Assembly: GCF_023715525.1 (NCBI RefSeq)
Contig: NZ_JAMBOG010000014.1
Span: forward strand, 27,895 to 91,894
DNA from: Kocuria rosea
GTDB lineage: Bacteria; Actinomycetota; Actinomycetes; Actinomycetales; Micrococcaceae
Length of the DNA stretch: 64,000 nt
Direction of reading: 5' to 3'
The notes beneath the pieces are model-generated. The model was not told where the DNA came from and made no database searches. It saw only the letters and a program-made list of their open reading frames with translations. Position numbers and translations under genes: made by a program. Positions 8,372-17,164 of this stretch are shown one piece after another. Numbering within the stretch: position 1 is the first letter of the stretch; every line of letters begins with the position of its first letter.

Positions 8372-9223
8372 TCAGGCCAGGCCGCGGGCGCGGAGGTACT
8401 CGGCGGTGTTCTGGTAGGCGCGGCGGCGCTCGGGGGCCGAGCTCCAGGCGGGCGCCTCGGGGGTGGTGGGCTGGGCGCGCCAGGCGACGACGTCGAGCGG
8501 GGTGCTGACGTACTCCTCGCGCGGGTCCAGCGGGTGGGCGGCGTTGGCGATCAGCAGCACGCACGGCATCTCGGTGACCAGGGTCAGGGAGGCGCCAGCC
8601 CCGGCCGAGCCGGTGAACACGGGGTGGCCGGAGGGGGCGATCTCGACGCCCTGGAAGAACGAGACGCAGGGCGGGACGTCGCGGCGGGTGAGGCCGTGCT
8701 TGGCGCCGGCCAGGACCAGCAGCTCGCGGCCGGCGGGGCTGGGCCCGTGCGCCTGGCCGTCGCCGTAGCGCTCCTCGTTGCGCGCCCGGGAGCTGGCCCC
8801 GTACACCGCGTCGTGGCGGCCCGAGCTGTCCTCGACGACCGTGGCCATCGCCCGCCCCTGGTCGGAGAGCAGGACCTGGCCCGCCCCGGAGTAGACCTGC
8901 CACTGGATCTTCATGGTGTCGGCCACGTTGAGCCGCTCGAAGGGCTCGGCCGCGTTGTAGAGCAGCACCGAGGCGCAGGCGTCCCCCTGCACGTCGGTGA
9001 GCCGCACCGCCACCCCGCGGTCCAGGACCTTGTGGGTGTAGTTGCCCCCCGCGACGCGCTCGGCCCACACGAGGTCCTGCGGGGCCACGCGGGCCGGGGC
9101 GCCGGTGTGGTTGGTGGACGGCACGGTGGGGCCGCACTCGACGACGGTCCCCTCCTGGGCGCGGGCGTGGGCCCGGGCCCCGGCGGTCGTGCCCGTCGAG
9201 GACGTGGTCTGGGTGTCGGTCAT
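8372..9223 (-). CDS. cgdA: DUF1989 protein, probable carboxyguanidine deiminase subunit A (UAAP1)
   Basis: A 283-residue DUF1989 protein, first gene of the operon. Recognisable segments are ERVAGGNYTHKVLDRG, DVQGDACASVLLYNA and PPCVSFFQGVEI; the last two resemble the metal- and substrate-binding core of the family. The ATG at 9223 is preferred to an upstream frame opening at 9277 because AAGGAG is six bases before it and the longer version would overlap the palindromic operator at 9254-9273. Operon order is DUF1989, DUF1989, carboxylase, amidase, C-terminal hydrolase domain, all on one strand with small gaps or overlaps. No transporter or guanidine riboswitch is recognisable next to it. Confidence 0.8.
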   Translation of the reverse strand: MTDTQTTSSTGTTAGARAHARAQEGTVVECGPTVPSTNHTGAPARVAPQDLVWAERVAGGNYTHKVLDRGVAVRLTDVQGDACASVLLYNAAEPFERLNVADTMKIQWQVYSGAGQVLLSDQGRAMATVVEDSSGRHDAVYGASSRARNEERYGDGQAHGPSPAGRELLVLAGAKHGLTRRDVPPCVSFFQGVEIAPSGHPVFTGSAGAGASLTLVTEMPCVLLIANAAHPLDPREEYVSTPLDVVAWRAQPTTPEAPAWSSAPERRRAYQNTAEYLRARGLA

Positions 9224-9253
9224 GACCGGCTCCTTCGCTTCTGCGGTCGCGCT

Positions 9254-9273
9254 TTTCTGTCGCTTGACAGAAA
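9254..9273. promoter_or_regulatory. Palindromic operator between carboxylase operon and TetR gene
   Basis: TTTCTGTC (9254-9261) and GACAGAAA (9266-9273) form a perfect 8-bp inverted repeat with a 4-base spacer in the 146-bp gap between the divergent genes. Size and symmetry suit a TetR-family dimer. It stands out as the only AT-leaning stretch of this gap. Confidence 0.75.
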
Positions 9274-9369
9274 TCAAAGCAGGCCGGGATTTCCGCGGGG
9301 TGTGGCCCCTGTTTCGGTCGTGTAACCGCCTCCCGGGCCCTGCCCGCGCGGGTTGATAGGTTCGGTGGG

Positions 9370-10050
9370 ATGACGAAGTCCCGAGGCCGCCCGCGCAAGA
9401 ACCCCGCCTCCCCCACGGGCCGGGGGGCCGAGCAGGACATCCTGCACGCCGCCGGGGAGCTCTTCGCCCGGAGGGGCTTCGGCGGCACGAGCACGCGGGC
9501 GGTCGCGGAGCTCGCCGGTCTGCAGCAGGCGAGCGTCTACCACTACTTCAGCTCGAAGGAGGACGTCCTCCTGCGCCTCGTGCTCGGCACCGTGGTGCCG
9601 TCCCGGCGGTTCGCGGAGCGCCTCGTGGCCGCGGACGCCCCCGCGCACGTGAAGCTGTGGGCCCTGTGCTTCGCCGACACGCGCCTGCTGCTCGAGGACC
9701 CGCAGAACCTGGGCGCCCTCTACTTCTCCCCCGAGCTGCGCGCCGAGGGCTTCGAGGAGTTCCACGAGAACCGCGACGCCCTGGAGGGCATCTACGGGGA
9801 CCTGCTCGAGCGGACCGCCGGCCGCCCGGCCACGCCGTTCGAGGCGGCCATCGTCATGGGCCTCGCGGAGAACGTCATCCTGCAGCGCCAGCGGGCGCAC
9901 CCGCACCTGCCGGAGGACGCGGCGGAGCGGATCGCCGACGCCGCCCTGCACCTCGCGGGGGTCCCGCACCTGGTCACGGAGGACAACCGCCGGCGGGCCC
10001 GGGCCCTGGTGGAGCACCTGGCCGGGGAGCCCGGCACCGGGGACGCGTAG
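9370..10050 (+). CDS. TetR-family transcriptional regulator
   Basis: A 226-residue regulator. The N-terminal HTH is seen as ILHAAGELFARRGFGGTST then ELAGLQQASVYHYFSSKEDVL; the rest is a helical ligand-binding domain without recognisable specificity. It is divergent from the guanidine/urea carboxylase operon, with one good palindrome between them, so it most likely represses that operon and itself. A TAGGTT hexamer (9357-9362) sits seven bases before the ATG, suggesting a leaderless transcript, although GGTGGG also lies there as a weak Shine-Dalgarno. In related clusters guanidine genes are often controlled by a riboswitch; here a protein repressor seems to take that place. Confidence 0.88.
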   Translation: MTKSRGRPRKNPASPTGRGAEQDILHAAGELFARRGFGGTSTRAVAELAGLQQASVYHYFSSKEDVLLRLVLGTVVPSRRFAERLVAADAPAHVKLWALCFADTRLLLEDPQNLGALYFSPELRAEGFEEFHENRDALEGIYGDLLERTAGRPATPFEAAIVMGLAENVILQRQRAHPHLPEDAAERIADAALHLAGVPHLVTEDNRRRARALVEHLAGEPGTGDA

Positions 10051-10123
10051 CATTGGAGGATGTTCCTGCGCCTCGGACCGCCCTGCCCGACCAGCCCGCG
10101 GCCCCGGGACGGGGTGAGCGCTG

Positions 10124-11908
10124 ATGTGCGGCCTCGCCGGTGAGGTCCGCTTCGACGGCGCGGCCGCCGACCCCGGCACCGTCCACCGCATGACGTGCGC
10201 CCAGTCCTTCCGCGGCCCCGACGGGTCGGGGGCCTGGGCCCAGGGCCCCGTGGCGATGGGCCACTGCCGGCTCAGGATCGTCGACCTGAGCCCCTCGGGC
10301 AACCAGCCCATGGTCGACGCCCCGCTGGGGCTGTCCATGGTGTTCAACGGCATGATCTACAACTACCGGGAGCTGCGCGAGGAGCTGCACGGCGCCGGCT
10401 ACCGGTTCTTCTCCACCTCGGACACCGAGGTCGCGCTGAAGGCGTACCACCGGTGGGGCACCGGGTGCGTGGAGCACTTCCACGGCATGTTCGCCTTCGC
10501 CGTCACCGAGCACGCGACCGGGCGCACGGTCCTCGCCCGCGACCGGCTCGGGATCAAGCCCCTCTACGTGGACCACACCGCCGACCGGCTGCGCTTCGCG
10601 TCCACGGTCCAGGCGCTGCTCGCGGCCGGCGGGGTGGACACCTCCGTCGACCGCACCGCCCTGTCCTACTACCTGACCTTCCACTCCGTGGTCCCCGCCC
10701 CGCGCACCATCCTGCAGGGGGTCCGGAAGCTGCCTCCCGCGACCGTGCGCACGGTCGAGGCCGACGGGTCCGCCACGGACCACGAGTACTGGAACCCCCG
10801 GTTCACCCGGGACGAGGACCGCTCCGGGTGGTCCGAGCGGGACTGGCAGGAGGGCCTGCTCGAGAAGCTGCGCACCGCGGTCCGGCGGCGCATGGTCGCG
10901 GACGTCCCCGTGGGCGTGCTGCTCTCCGGCGGGATCGACTCCAGCCTCGTCGTCGCGCTGCTGGCCGAGAGCGGTCAGCACGACCTGCAGACGTTCAGCA
11001 TCGGCTTCGAGTCCGTGGGCGAGGAGGCCGGGGACGAGTTCGAGTTCTCCTCGCGGGTCGCCCGCCGGTTCGGCACCGACCACCACCAGATCGCGATCGA
11101 CGACGCCCGGCTGGTCCCGGCGATCGACCGCACCGTCGCGGCGATGAGCGAGCCGATGATCAGCCACGACTGCGTGGCCTTCTACCTGCTCAGCGAGGAG
11201 GTCTCGAAGTCGGTCAAGGTGGTCCAGTCCGGCCAGGGCGCCGACGAGGTCCTGGGCGGCTACCACTGGTACCCGCCGCTGGCCGGCGTCGAGCGGGAGC
11301 AGGCGCAGGAGACCTACGCGGCGGTCTTCTTCGACCGCCCGTGGTCGCGGCTGGCGAAGGTCCTCTCTCCCGAGTGGATGGCCGGCCACGACGCCCCGTC
11401 GGCGTTCATCGAGCGCCACTTCGGCCGCCCGGGCGCGGAGACCGCCGTCGACGCCGCCCTGCGCACCGACTCCACCGTGATGCTCGTGGACGACCCCGTG
11501 AAGCGCGTGGACAACATGACCATGGCCTGGGGCCTCGAGGCGCGCGTGCCGTTCCTCGACCACGAGCTCGTCGAGTTCGCCGGCCGGATCCCGCCGGAGC
11601 TCAAGCTCGCCGACGGCGGCAAGGGCGTGCTCAAGCGCGCGGCGCGCGGCGTCGTCCCGGACGAGGTGATCGACCGGAGGAAGGGCTACTTCCCCGTCCC
11701 GGCGATCCGCACGCTCGAGGGCGGGACGCTCGCCCGGGTCGAGGCGGCGCTGACGGACCCGTGCGCCGTGCGCCGCGGGCTGTTCGACTCGGACGTCGTG
11801 GAGACCCTGCTGGCGGACCCCAACGAGCACCACACGCCGCTGCGCTCCAACGTGCTGTGGCAGCTGGGCCTGCTGGAGATGTGGCTGCAGGAGAACGGGA
11901 TCCGCTGA
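10124..11908 (+). CDS. AsnB-type amidotransferase, N-acetylglutaminylglutamine amidotransferase-like
   Basis: A 594-residue class II glutamine amidotransferase. Cys2 after the initiator Met is the N-terminal nucleophile; the N-terminal glutaminase domain includes RGPDGSG and VFNGMIYNYREL, and the synthetase domain has the PP-loop SGGIDS at 268-273. The sequence, especially residues 1-130, resembles the AsnO branch that amidates N-acetylglutaminylglutamine, an osmolyte dipeptide, more than it resembles ordinary asparagine synthetase B. In other bacteria the partner gene ngg (acetyltransferase/ATP-grasp) lies beside it; none is present here, the next gene being a membrane protein. So the substrate is uncertain, and asparagine synthesis remains possible. 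The start is fixed by the need for Cys at position 2. Confidence 0.82.
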   Translation: MCGLAGEVRFDGAAADPGTVHRMTCAQSFRGPDGSGAWAQGPVAMGHCRLRIVDLSPSGNQPMVDAPLGLSMVFNGMIYNYRELREELHGAGYRFFSTSDTEVALKAYHRWGTGCVEHFHGMFAFAVTEHATGRTVLARDRLGIKPLYVDHTADRLRFASTVQALLAAGGVDTSVDRTALSYYLTFHSVVPAPRTILQGVRKLPPATVRTVEADGSATDHEYWNPRFTRDEDRSGWSERDWQEGLLEKLRTAVRRRMVADVPVGVLLSGGIDSSLVVALLAESGQHDLQTFSIGFESVGEEAGDEFEFSSRVARRFGTDHHQIAIDDARLVPAIDRTVAAMSEPMISHDCVAFYLLSEEVSKSVKVVQSGQGADEVLGGYHWYPPLAGVEREQAQETYAAVFFDRPWSRLAKVLSPEWMAGHDAPSAFIERHFGRPGAETAVDAALRTDSTVMLVDDPVKRVDNMTMAWGLEARVPFLDHELVEFAGRIPPELKLADGGKGVLKRAARGVVPDEVIDRRKGYFPVPAIRTLEGGTLARVEAALTDPCAVRRGLFDSDVVETLLADPNEHHTPLRSNVLWQLGLLEMWLQENGIR

Positions 11909-11996
11909 TCCGCTCCCGGCCGCCCGGGCCCGCACCCTTGCAGGGCGCCGCCGGGCGGGTGGGGCGGACGGCGGATCCCGAGGACGGGCGGGCGGC

Positions 11997-12722
11997 GTGG
12001 TGAGGCGGACGGTGGACCCGGCCCGGCAGGCCGAGGAGCTCGGCGCGGCCGAGGCGCTGGCGCGCCGGCTGGACCGGCCCATGGGCATCCTGGGCGTGCT
12101 GTTCCTGTTCGTGGTGCTGGGCCAGCTGCTCGCGCGGGACCCGGCGCTCTCGGCGTTCTTCGACGTGACGGGCTGGGTCTTCTGGGCCGTGTTCGCCGGC
12201 GAGTTCCTCCTGCGGGCGTACATCGCGCGCTTCTCCGCCCGGTTCTGGCGGCGCAACTGGTGGCAGGTGGTGTTCCTGCTGGTGCCGTTCCTGCGCTTCT
12301 TCCGGGCGTTCCAGGCCGCCCGCCTGCTCCGGGCGGCCCGGATCGCCCGGCTGGCCCGGGTCGGGGGCGTGCTCTCGGCGGGCGTGCGTAGCTCCCGCTC
12401 CGCCGGGAAGCTGCTGTCCAACCGGATCGGCTGGCTGGCGGCGGTCACCGGCGTCGTCGTCCTCGCCTCCAGCCAGCTGCTCTACGTCCTGGGGGCCTAC
12501 GCCGACTACGGGACGGCCCTGTCCGACGCGGCGATGTCCACGATCACGGGCCAGGCGCTGAGCGCGCAGGGCGCGTTCCCCCGGGTGCTGGAGGTGGTCC
12601 TGGCCCTCTACTCGGTGGCGGTGTTCGCGACGCTCGCCGGCTCGACGGGGGCGTACTTCCTGCACGGGGGAGCGGGCACGGCGGCGGGATCCCCACGTGC
12701 CCCCGAGCGGGCGGACGAGTAG
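11997..12722 (+). CDS. Voltage-sensor/ion-channel-like membrane protein
   Basis: A 241-residue integral membrane protein. Hydrophobic segments are at about 30-46, 55-72, 90-102, 138-160 and 185-218. Between the third and fourth lies an arginine-rich stretch (FRAFQAARLLRAARIARLARV) with a positive residue every three to four positions, like the S4 helix of voltage sensors. The pore-loop region, between the last two segments, reads DAAMSTITGQAL and lacks the TVGYG potassium filter, so it is not a standard potassium channel; a sensor-only protein or channel of other selectivity is possible. GTG starts at 11997 and 12000 are both possible; the upstream AGGACGGGCGGG is a poor ribosome site. Confidence 0.6.
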   Translation: MVRRTVDPARQAEELGAAEALARRLDRPMGILGVLFLFVVLGQLLARDPALSAFFDVTGWVFWAVFAGEFLLRAYIARFSARFWRRNWWQVVFLLVPFLRFFRAFQAARLLRAARIARLARVGGVLSAGVRSSRSAGKLLSNRIGWLAAVTGVVVLASSQLLYVLGAYADYGTALSDAAMSTITGQALSAQGAFPRVLEVVLALYSVAVFATLAGSTGAYFLHGGAGTAAGSPRAPERADE

Positions 12723-12792
12723 GATCGTCCTGACCGAACAGATCAGTAGGCTGTCGTTCCGACCGGTGCGGCGGCCCTGAGAAGGAGGATCG

Positions 12793-13968
12793 ATGAAGGC
12801 TCTGACATGGCAGGCGAAGCGCTCGGTGAGCGTCGAGGAGGTCCCGGACCCCCGGATCCAGGAGCCCACGGACGCGATCGTGCGGATCACCTCGAGCGGC
12901 ATCTGCGGATCGGACCTGCACCTGTACGAGGTGCTGGGCCCCTTCATGGACAAGGGCGACGTGATCGGCCACGAGCCCATGGGGATCGTGGAGGAGGTCG
13001 GCTCCGCCGTCACGAACATCAAGGCCGGGGACCGCGTGGTGATCCCCTTCAACATCTCGTGCGGGCACTGCTTCATGTGCACCAGCGGCCTGCAGTCGCA
13101 GTGCGAGACCACGCAGGTCCGCGAGTACAACAGCGGCTGCGCCATCTACGGCTACTCCCGCATGTACGGCTCCGTGCCCGGCGGGCAGGCGGAGTACCTG
13201 CGCGTGCCGCACGCGGACTACGGGCCCATCAAGGTCCCCGAGACCGGTGAGGACGAGCGCTACCTGTACCTCTCCGACGTCGTGCCCACCGCGTGGCAGG
13301 CCGTGCAGTACGCCGCGCCGCCCGAGGGCGGGACGCTGGCGGTGCTGGGCCTGGGCCCCATCGGCCAGATGTCGGCGCGGATCGGCCGCCACCTCGGCTA
13401 CCGCGTGCTCGCCGTGGACCCCGTGGCCGAGCGCCGGGCCATGGCCGAGCGGCACGGCGTCGAGACCCTCGACCTGCACCCCGGCGTCGGCGACGAGCTG
13501 CGCGAGCGCACCGGCGGCCGCGGCCCCGACGCGGTGGTGGACGCGGTCGGCATGGAGGCGCACGGCTCACCGGTGGCGGGCGCGGCGCACCAGGCGGTCG
13601 GGCTGCTGCCCGGGCCTTTGGCCCGCAAGGCCATGGAGACCGTGGGCACCGACCGGCTCAACGCCCTCAACACCGCGATCGACGCCGTCCGCCGGGGCGG
13701 GACGATCTCGCTCAGCGGCGTCTACGGCGGCACGAAGAGCCCGCTGCCGCTGCTCACCATGTTCGACAAGCAGATCCAGCTGCGCATGGGCCAGTGCAAC
13801 GTGAAGAAGTGGATCGACGACCTGCTCCCGCTCGTCGACGACCCCTCGGACCCGCTCGGCGTGCTCGACCTCGCGACCCACACGGTGCCCCTGGACCAGG
13901 CGCCGCTGATGTACGAGAAGTTCCAGAAGAAGGAGGACGGCTGCATCAAGGTGGTGCTCAAGCCGTGA
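12793..13968 (+). CDS. Zinc-dependent alcohol dehydrogenase (MDR family)
   Basis: A 391-residue medium-chain dehydrogenase, cytosolic, NAD(P)-dependent. Catalytic zinc ligands are Cys38 (GICGSDLH) and His60-Glu61 (GHEPMG); structural zinc cysteines are at 90, 93, 96 and 104. The nucleotide-binding motif is VLGLGPIGQMSARIGRHLG. The long sequence around residues 255-290 resembles the subgroup annotated as glutathione-independent formaldehyde dehydrogenase or threonine-dehydrogenase-like, but the true substrate cannot be read from the sequence. A strong AAGGAGG lies seven bases before the ATG. Stands alone between a membrane protein and a convergent peptidase gene. Confidence 0.9.
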   Translation: MKALTWQAKRSVSVEEVPDPRIQEPTDAIVRITSSGICGSDLHLYEVLGPFMDKGDVIGHEPMGIVEEVGSAVTNIKAGDRVVIPFNISCGHCFMCTSGLQSQCETTQVREYNSGCAIYGYSRMYGSVPGGQAEYLRVPHADYGPIKVPETGEDERYLYLSDVVPTAWQAVQYAAPPEGGTLAVLGLGPIGQMSARIGRHLGYRVLAVDPVAERRAMAERHGVETLDLHPGVGDELRERTGGRGPDAVVDAVGMEAHGSPVAGAAHQAVGLLPGPLARKAMETVGTDRLNALNTAIDAVRRGGTISLSGVYGGTKSPLPLLTMFDKQIQLRMGQCNVKKWIDDLLPLVDDPSDPLGVLDLATHTVPLDQAPLMYEKFQKKEDGCIKVVLKP

Positions 13969-14013
13969 GCCCGTCCGCGCCCCCGTCCGCCCCGCCGGCG
14001 CCGCTCGCCGGTG

Positions 14014-14751
14014 CTAGGGGTGGATGGGGGTCGCGGGGGTGTACTCGTTGCAGCCCTCCAGGCCGTTGTCGTACCCGTTGCTGAGCGCCTCGGTCCGCTC
14101 CGCCAGCGTGCCGTGGGTCCGCTGCTCCGACTCGACGTGCGCGATCCGCTGCAGCAGCCCGTTGACGTCCTCGACGTCGTCGGGGTACTCCAGCTGCCCG
14201 GCCCGGTCGGCGTAGCGCAGCCAGGCACCGGCGACGCAGTCGGCCTGGTTCTCGACCACCACGGACTCCTGGGGCGTGCGCGGCGCGGGAACCCCCATGA
14301 TCGTCTGCACGTGGTGGCCCAGCTCGTGGGCGTAGCCCGCCGCGGGCGCGGCGTCGCCCAGCTCCGAGTAGAACTCCCACAGCTGGTCCTGACCGACGTA
14401 GACGGAGCGGTCGCCGGGGCAGTACATGAAGGACATGCTGTTGTACGGGGCCGGGGAGCCGTCCGCCGGGTTCCCGCAGCCCGTGAACCCGACCTGGCCC
14501 GCGGCCACGTAGTACGTGGCCGCCGGACGGTTGCCGACGCCGTAGACCTCGTCGAACATGGGCTCCACCATGGCCACGACGTGGCCGAGGTAGACGTCCA
14601 TGTCCTCGTAGGCGTGGCAGCCCTCGTGGGACCCGCTCGGGCAGCTCGACTCCACCTGCGGGGTGATCACGGCCCCGGCCGGCGCGGGGGCGACCACCCC
14701 CACGCCGGCGGCGAGGACGAAGGCGACCAGGGCGGAGGGTGCGCGGAGCAT
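14014..14751 (-). CDS. Secreted neutral zinc metallopeptidase (YpfJ-like)
   Basis: A 245-residue exported protein. The first about 28 residues form a Sec signal peptide ending in APAGA. The zincin motif AHELGHH gives ligands His142 and His146 and catalytic Glu143; the downstream ENQADCVAGAWLRYADR segment is the third-ligand region typical of the putative neutral zinc metallopeptidase (YpfJ) family. Six cysteines in the mature part suggest disulfides outside the cell. Single gene, convergent with the alcohol dehydrogenase. Confidence 0.85.
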   Translation of the reverse strand: MLRAPSALVAFVLAAGVGVVAPAPAGAVITPQVESSCPSGSHEGCHAYEDMDVYLGHVVAMVEPMFDEVYGVGNRPAATYYVAAGQVGFTGCGNPADGSPAPYNSMSFMYCPGDRSVYVGQDQLWEFYSELGDAAPAAGYAHELGHHVQTIMGVPAPRTPQESVVVENQADCVAGAWLRYADRAGQLEYPDDVEDVNGLLQRIAHVESEQRTHGTLAERTEALSNGYDNGLEGCNEYTPATPIHP

Positions 14752-14866
14752 GACGGACTCCTCGGATCGGCGGGCAGGTTCCTCCGAGGGTAGGACTCCC
14801 GGGCCGCGACCGGGGAACGTTACGTGATCGGGTCGGCCCCGGCCGGGTCCGGGCCGGCGCCCCCGG

Positions 14867-16165
14867 TCACCGGCCCACGGTGATCCGCACCCGCGCGGGC
14901 AGCAGCGCCGCGAGGTCGCCGTCGAGGGCGAGGGCCGGCGTCGTGGAGCCCAGGGCCGCGTCCGGGACGCCCCGGGTCGCCATGCGCAGGGCCAGCTCCG
15001 CGGTCAGCCACGGGGTGGTGCCGTAGCCCGGGTTGCCCTCCGCCTCGAGCAGGCCCGGGAAGACCGTCCCCTCGCGGGTGGTGAACGTGCCGCGGGTGGT
15101 CCACGACCAGCCGGTGAGCACGTCGCCCTCCGGGCCGGTCCCGGCCGCGGGCAGCACCCGCGCCAGGACGTCGGCGAGCCGGGCGCGCACGGGGTGCGGC
15201 AGGCGGGTGGCGAGACCGGCGAGCGCCTGGAACGCGGCCACCGCCTCCGCCGCCGCGAACCGCCCGGCGCCCGGGGCCCCGCCCCACGGGCCGAGGGACA
15301 TGGCCTCCCGGAACGCCAGCGGGTGCGCCGCGGCCCCCGGCACGGGGCTGAGCGCCTGGGTGCGGTGGACCACCGGAGGGTTGACCGCGGCCAGCGGGCT
15401 CATGGGCGCGAGCACCCGTCCGCCGGCCGTGCGGGCGCGCAGCCGCAGGGGGCTGGTCCGGCGCACCGCTTCGGGGTCGGCGGCGGTCCCGGTGCCGGGG
15501 GCGGGGTGCGGGACGCGCGCGGCGACGTCGCCCGTGCGGGCGGGGTCGGGATCGCGCAGGACCTCGACGAGGCTCTGCACGGTCCCGCCGGAGACCGACT
15601 CCGAGAACCGGCTGCCCGGCGGGGTGCGCACGCTCGTGACGAGGTCGGCGCTGCGCAGGGTCTCCCCCGTCGCGGCCGCGTGCCGGCGGGCGGCGTCGAC
15701 GAGCACGTCGGGCGGCAGGGCCTCGAAGCCCGCCGTGTGCACGAGCGCCACCCCCGCGGCCCGGGCGGCGTCGTGCAGGTCCCGGTCGGTGCGCAGGACG
15801 AGCGGCAGCTCCCCCGTGAGGTCGAGGTAGTGGGTGCCCTCGGCGACGCACGCGGCGAGCACGGGCGGGGCGAGGCGGGTGTAGGGCCCGGCGAGGTTCA
15901 CCAGCACGTCCGCCCGCCGCACGAGCGTCCGCAGGGAGGCCTCGTCCGTGACGTCCGTGCGCACGGTCTCGGGCACGGGGACGGCCCGTGCGGCGCACAG
16001 GGCCCGCACGCGCCCGGGGTCCCGGGCGCCGACGACGACGTCCACGCCCGCTTCGGCCGCCCTGGCCACCAGGTGGGCCAGGGCCACCCGCCCGGTGATC
16101 CCGGTGGCCCCGAGCAGGCCCACGACGGGCCGGTCGTCGCGCGCTGCGCTCGTCGGTTCGTTCAT
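14867..16165 (-). CDS. Saccharopine dehydrogenase-like NAD(P)-binding oxidoreductase
   Basis: A 432-residue protein with an N-terminal Rossmann motif (VVGLLGATGITGRVALAHL) and the pattern RADVLVNLAGPYTRLAPPVL that characterises saccharopine dehydrogenase-like and mycobacterial trans-acting enoyl reductase-like proteins. It is not a lysine-pathway enzyme by this evidence; members are often involved in lipid modification. Start at 16165: a TACAGT hexamer six bases before ATG suggests a leaderless message, and the Rossmann fold starts at residue 15. An open frame continues to 16474 but would run into the divergent gene's leader. Confidence 0.78.
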   Translation of the reverse strand: MNEPTSAARDDRPVVGLLGATGITGRVALAHLVARAAEAGVDVVVGARDPGRVRALCAARAVPVPETVRTDVTDEASLRTLVRRADVLVNLAGPYTRLAPPVLAACVAEGTHYLDLTGELPLVLRTDRDLHDAARAAGVALVHTAGFEALPPDVLVDAARRHAAATGETLRSADLVTSVRTPPGSRFSESVSGGTVQSLVEVLRDPDPARTGDVAARVPHPAPGTGTAADPEAVRRTSPLRLRARTAGGRVLAPMSPLAAVNPPVVHRTQALSPVPGAAAHPLAFREAMSLGPWGGAPGAGRFAAAEAVAAFQALAGLATRLPHPVRARLADVLARVLPAAGTGPEGDVLTGWSWTTRGTFTTREGTVFPGLLEAEGNPGYGTTPWLTAELALRMATRGVPDAALGSTTPALALDGDLAALLPARVRITVGR

Positions 16166-16292
16166 CAGCCCACTGTAGGGAACCGCCCCGGCCGGGTCGA
16201 GAGGCCGGGGCGGGAGGCGGTGCCCTGGGAGCTCCCAGCACCCCGGCCTACGGTGTGGCCAGGACCCGCACCGCTCGAGGAGAGGCCCCGCC

Positions 16293-17123
16293 GTGAGCAC
16301 GACCCCCACCCGGACCGGCCACGACGCCGCCCGCGCGACTGCGCGGGACCGCGTCCGCCAGGTCGTCGTCACCCTCAGCGAGATCGCCTGCGTGCTCGGC
16401 ACGCTGGTCGGGATCGGCCTGTTCGGCACCCGGGTCGAGGAGTCCTCGGGCGGCAGCCTCGCCGCGGACGCCACCCTGCTCGCCCCGGCCGGGCCGGCCT
16501 TCTCGATCTGGTCGGTGATCTACCTGGGCCTGGCCGCCTACACGCTCTGGCAGTGGTGGCCGCCGCGGGCCGCCGACCCTCGGGCGCGGGCCACCGGCTG
16601 GCTCGCGGCGGCGTCGATGCTGCTCAACGCCGGCTGGCTGCTGGTCACGCAGCAGGGCTGGATCTGGGCGAGCGTGGTCGTCATCGTGGCGCTGGTGCTC
16701 GTGCTGGGCCTGCTGGTGCAGCGCCTGGCGCAGGCCCCGGGCCGCGGCGGGCCGGTGGAGCGGCTGGTCGTGGACGGCACGTTCGGGCTGTACCTGGGCT
16801 GGGTGTCCGTGGCCACGGCGGCCAACGTGGCGGCCGCCCTGGTGTCCTCGGGCGCGTCCCAGCAGGGGCGGGGCGCCGAGTGGATCGGCGTCGCCGTGGT
16901 GCTGCTCCTCGCGGCCGTGGTCGCGGCGGTCCAGCGGCGGGTGGGCGCCCGCTGGGCGGTGGCCGCCGCGGCGGCGTGGGGACTGTCCTGGATCGCCGTC
17001 GGCCGCGCCGCGGACGAACCGCGGTCGGTGCTCGTGGCCGGAGGGGCGGCCGCGGCGGCGGTGCTGGTCGTGCTCGCCACGGCGGCGCTGCGCCGGCCGG
17101 GGCACGGCCGGCGGCCGGGCTGA
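16293..17123 (+). CDS. TspO/MBR-like tryptophan-rich membrane protein
   Basis: A 276-residue integral membrane protein. After a short cytoplasmic N-terminus there are about seven hydrophobic segments. The segment GPAFSIWSVIYLGLAAYTLWQWWPP matches the tryptophan-rich region of actinobacterial TspO-like proteins, which bind porphyrins or steroids in better known members; this longer form has no assigned role. GTG start at 16293 with GAGGAGAGG seven bases upstream. Followed by a hairpin at the stop codon. Confidence 0.72.
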   Translation: MSTTPTRTGHDAARATARDRVRQVVVTLSEIACVLGTLVGIGLFGTRVEESSGGSLAADATLLAPAGPAFSIWSVIYLGLAAYTLWQWWPPRAADPRARATGWLAAASMLLNAGWLLVTQQGWIWASVVVIVALVLVLGLLVQRLAQAPGRGGPVERLVVDGTFGLYLGWVSVATAANVAAALVSSGASQQGRGAEWIGVAVVLLLAAVVAAVQRRVGARWAVAAAAAWGLSWIAVGRAADEPRSVLVAGGAAAAAVLVVLATAALRRPGHGRRPG

Positions 17124-17164
17124 CGGTTCCCGGGACGGGGGCTGCTCCCCGCCACGGGGACCGT
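17123..17164 (+). terminator. Hairpin terminator after TspO-like gene
   Basis: ACGGTTCCCG (17123-17132) pairs with CGGGGACCGT (17155-17164) with one G-U pair, and an inner CGGGG/CCCCG stem (17136-17140/17147-17151) lies within. It begins in the stop codon. Confidence 0.5.

Noticed and set aside
9224..9369. Guanidine riboswitch in the leader of the carboxylase operon
   Set aside because: The gap is too short for a full riboswitch plus divergent promoter, and the only structure seen is the palindromic protein-type operator. A covariance search was not possible.
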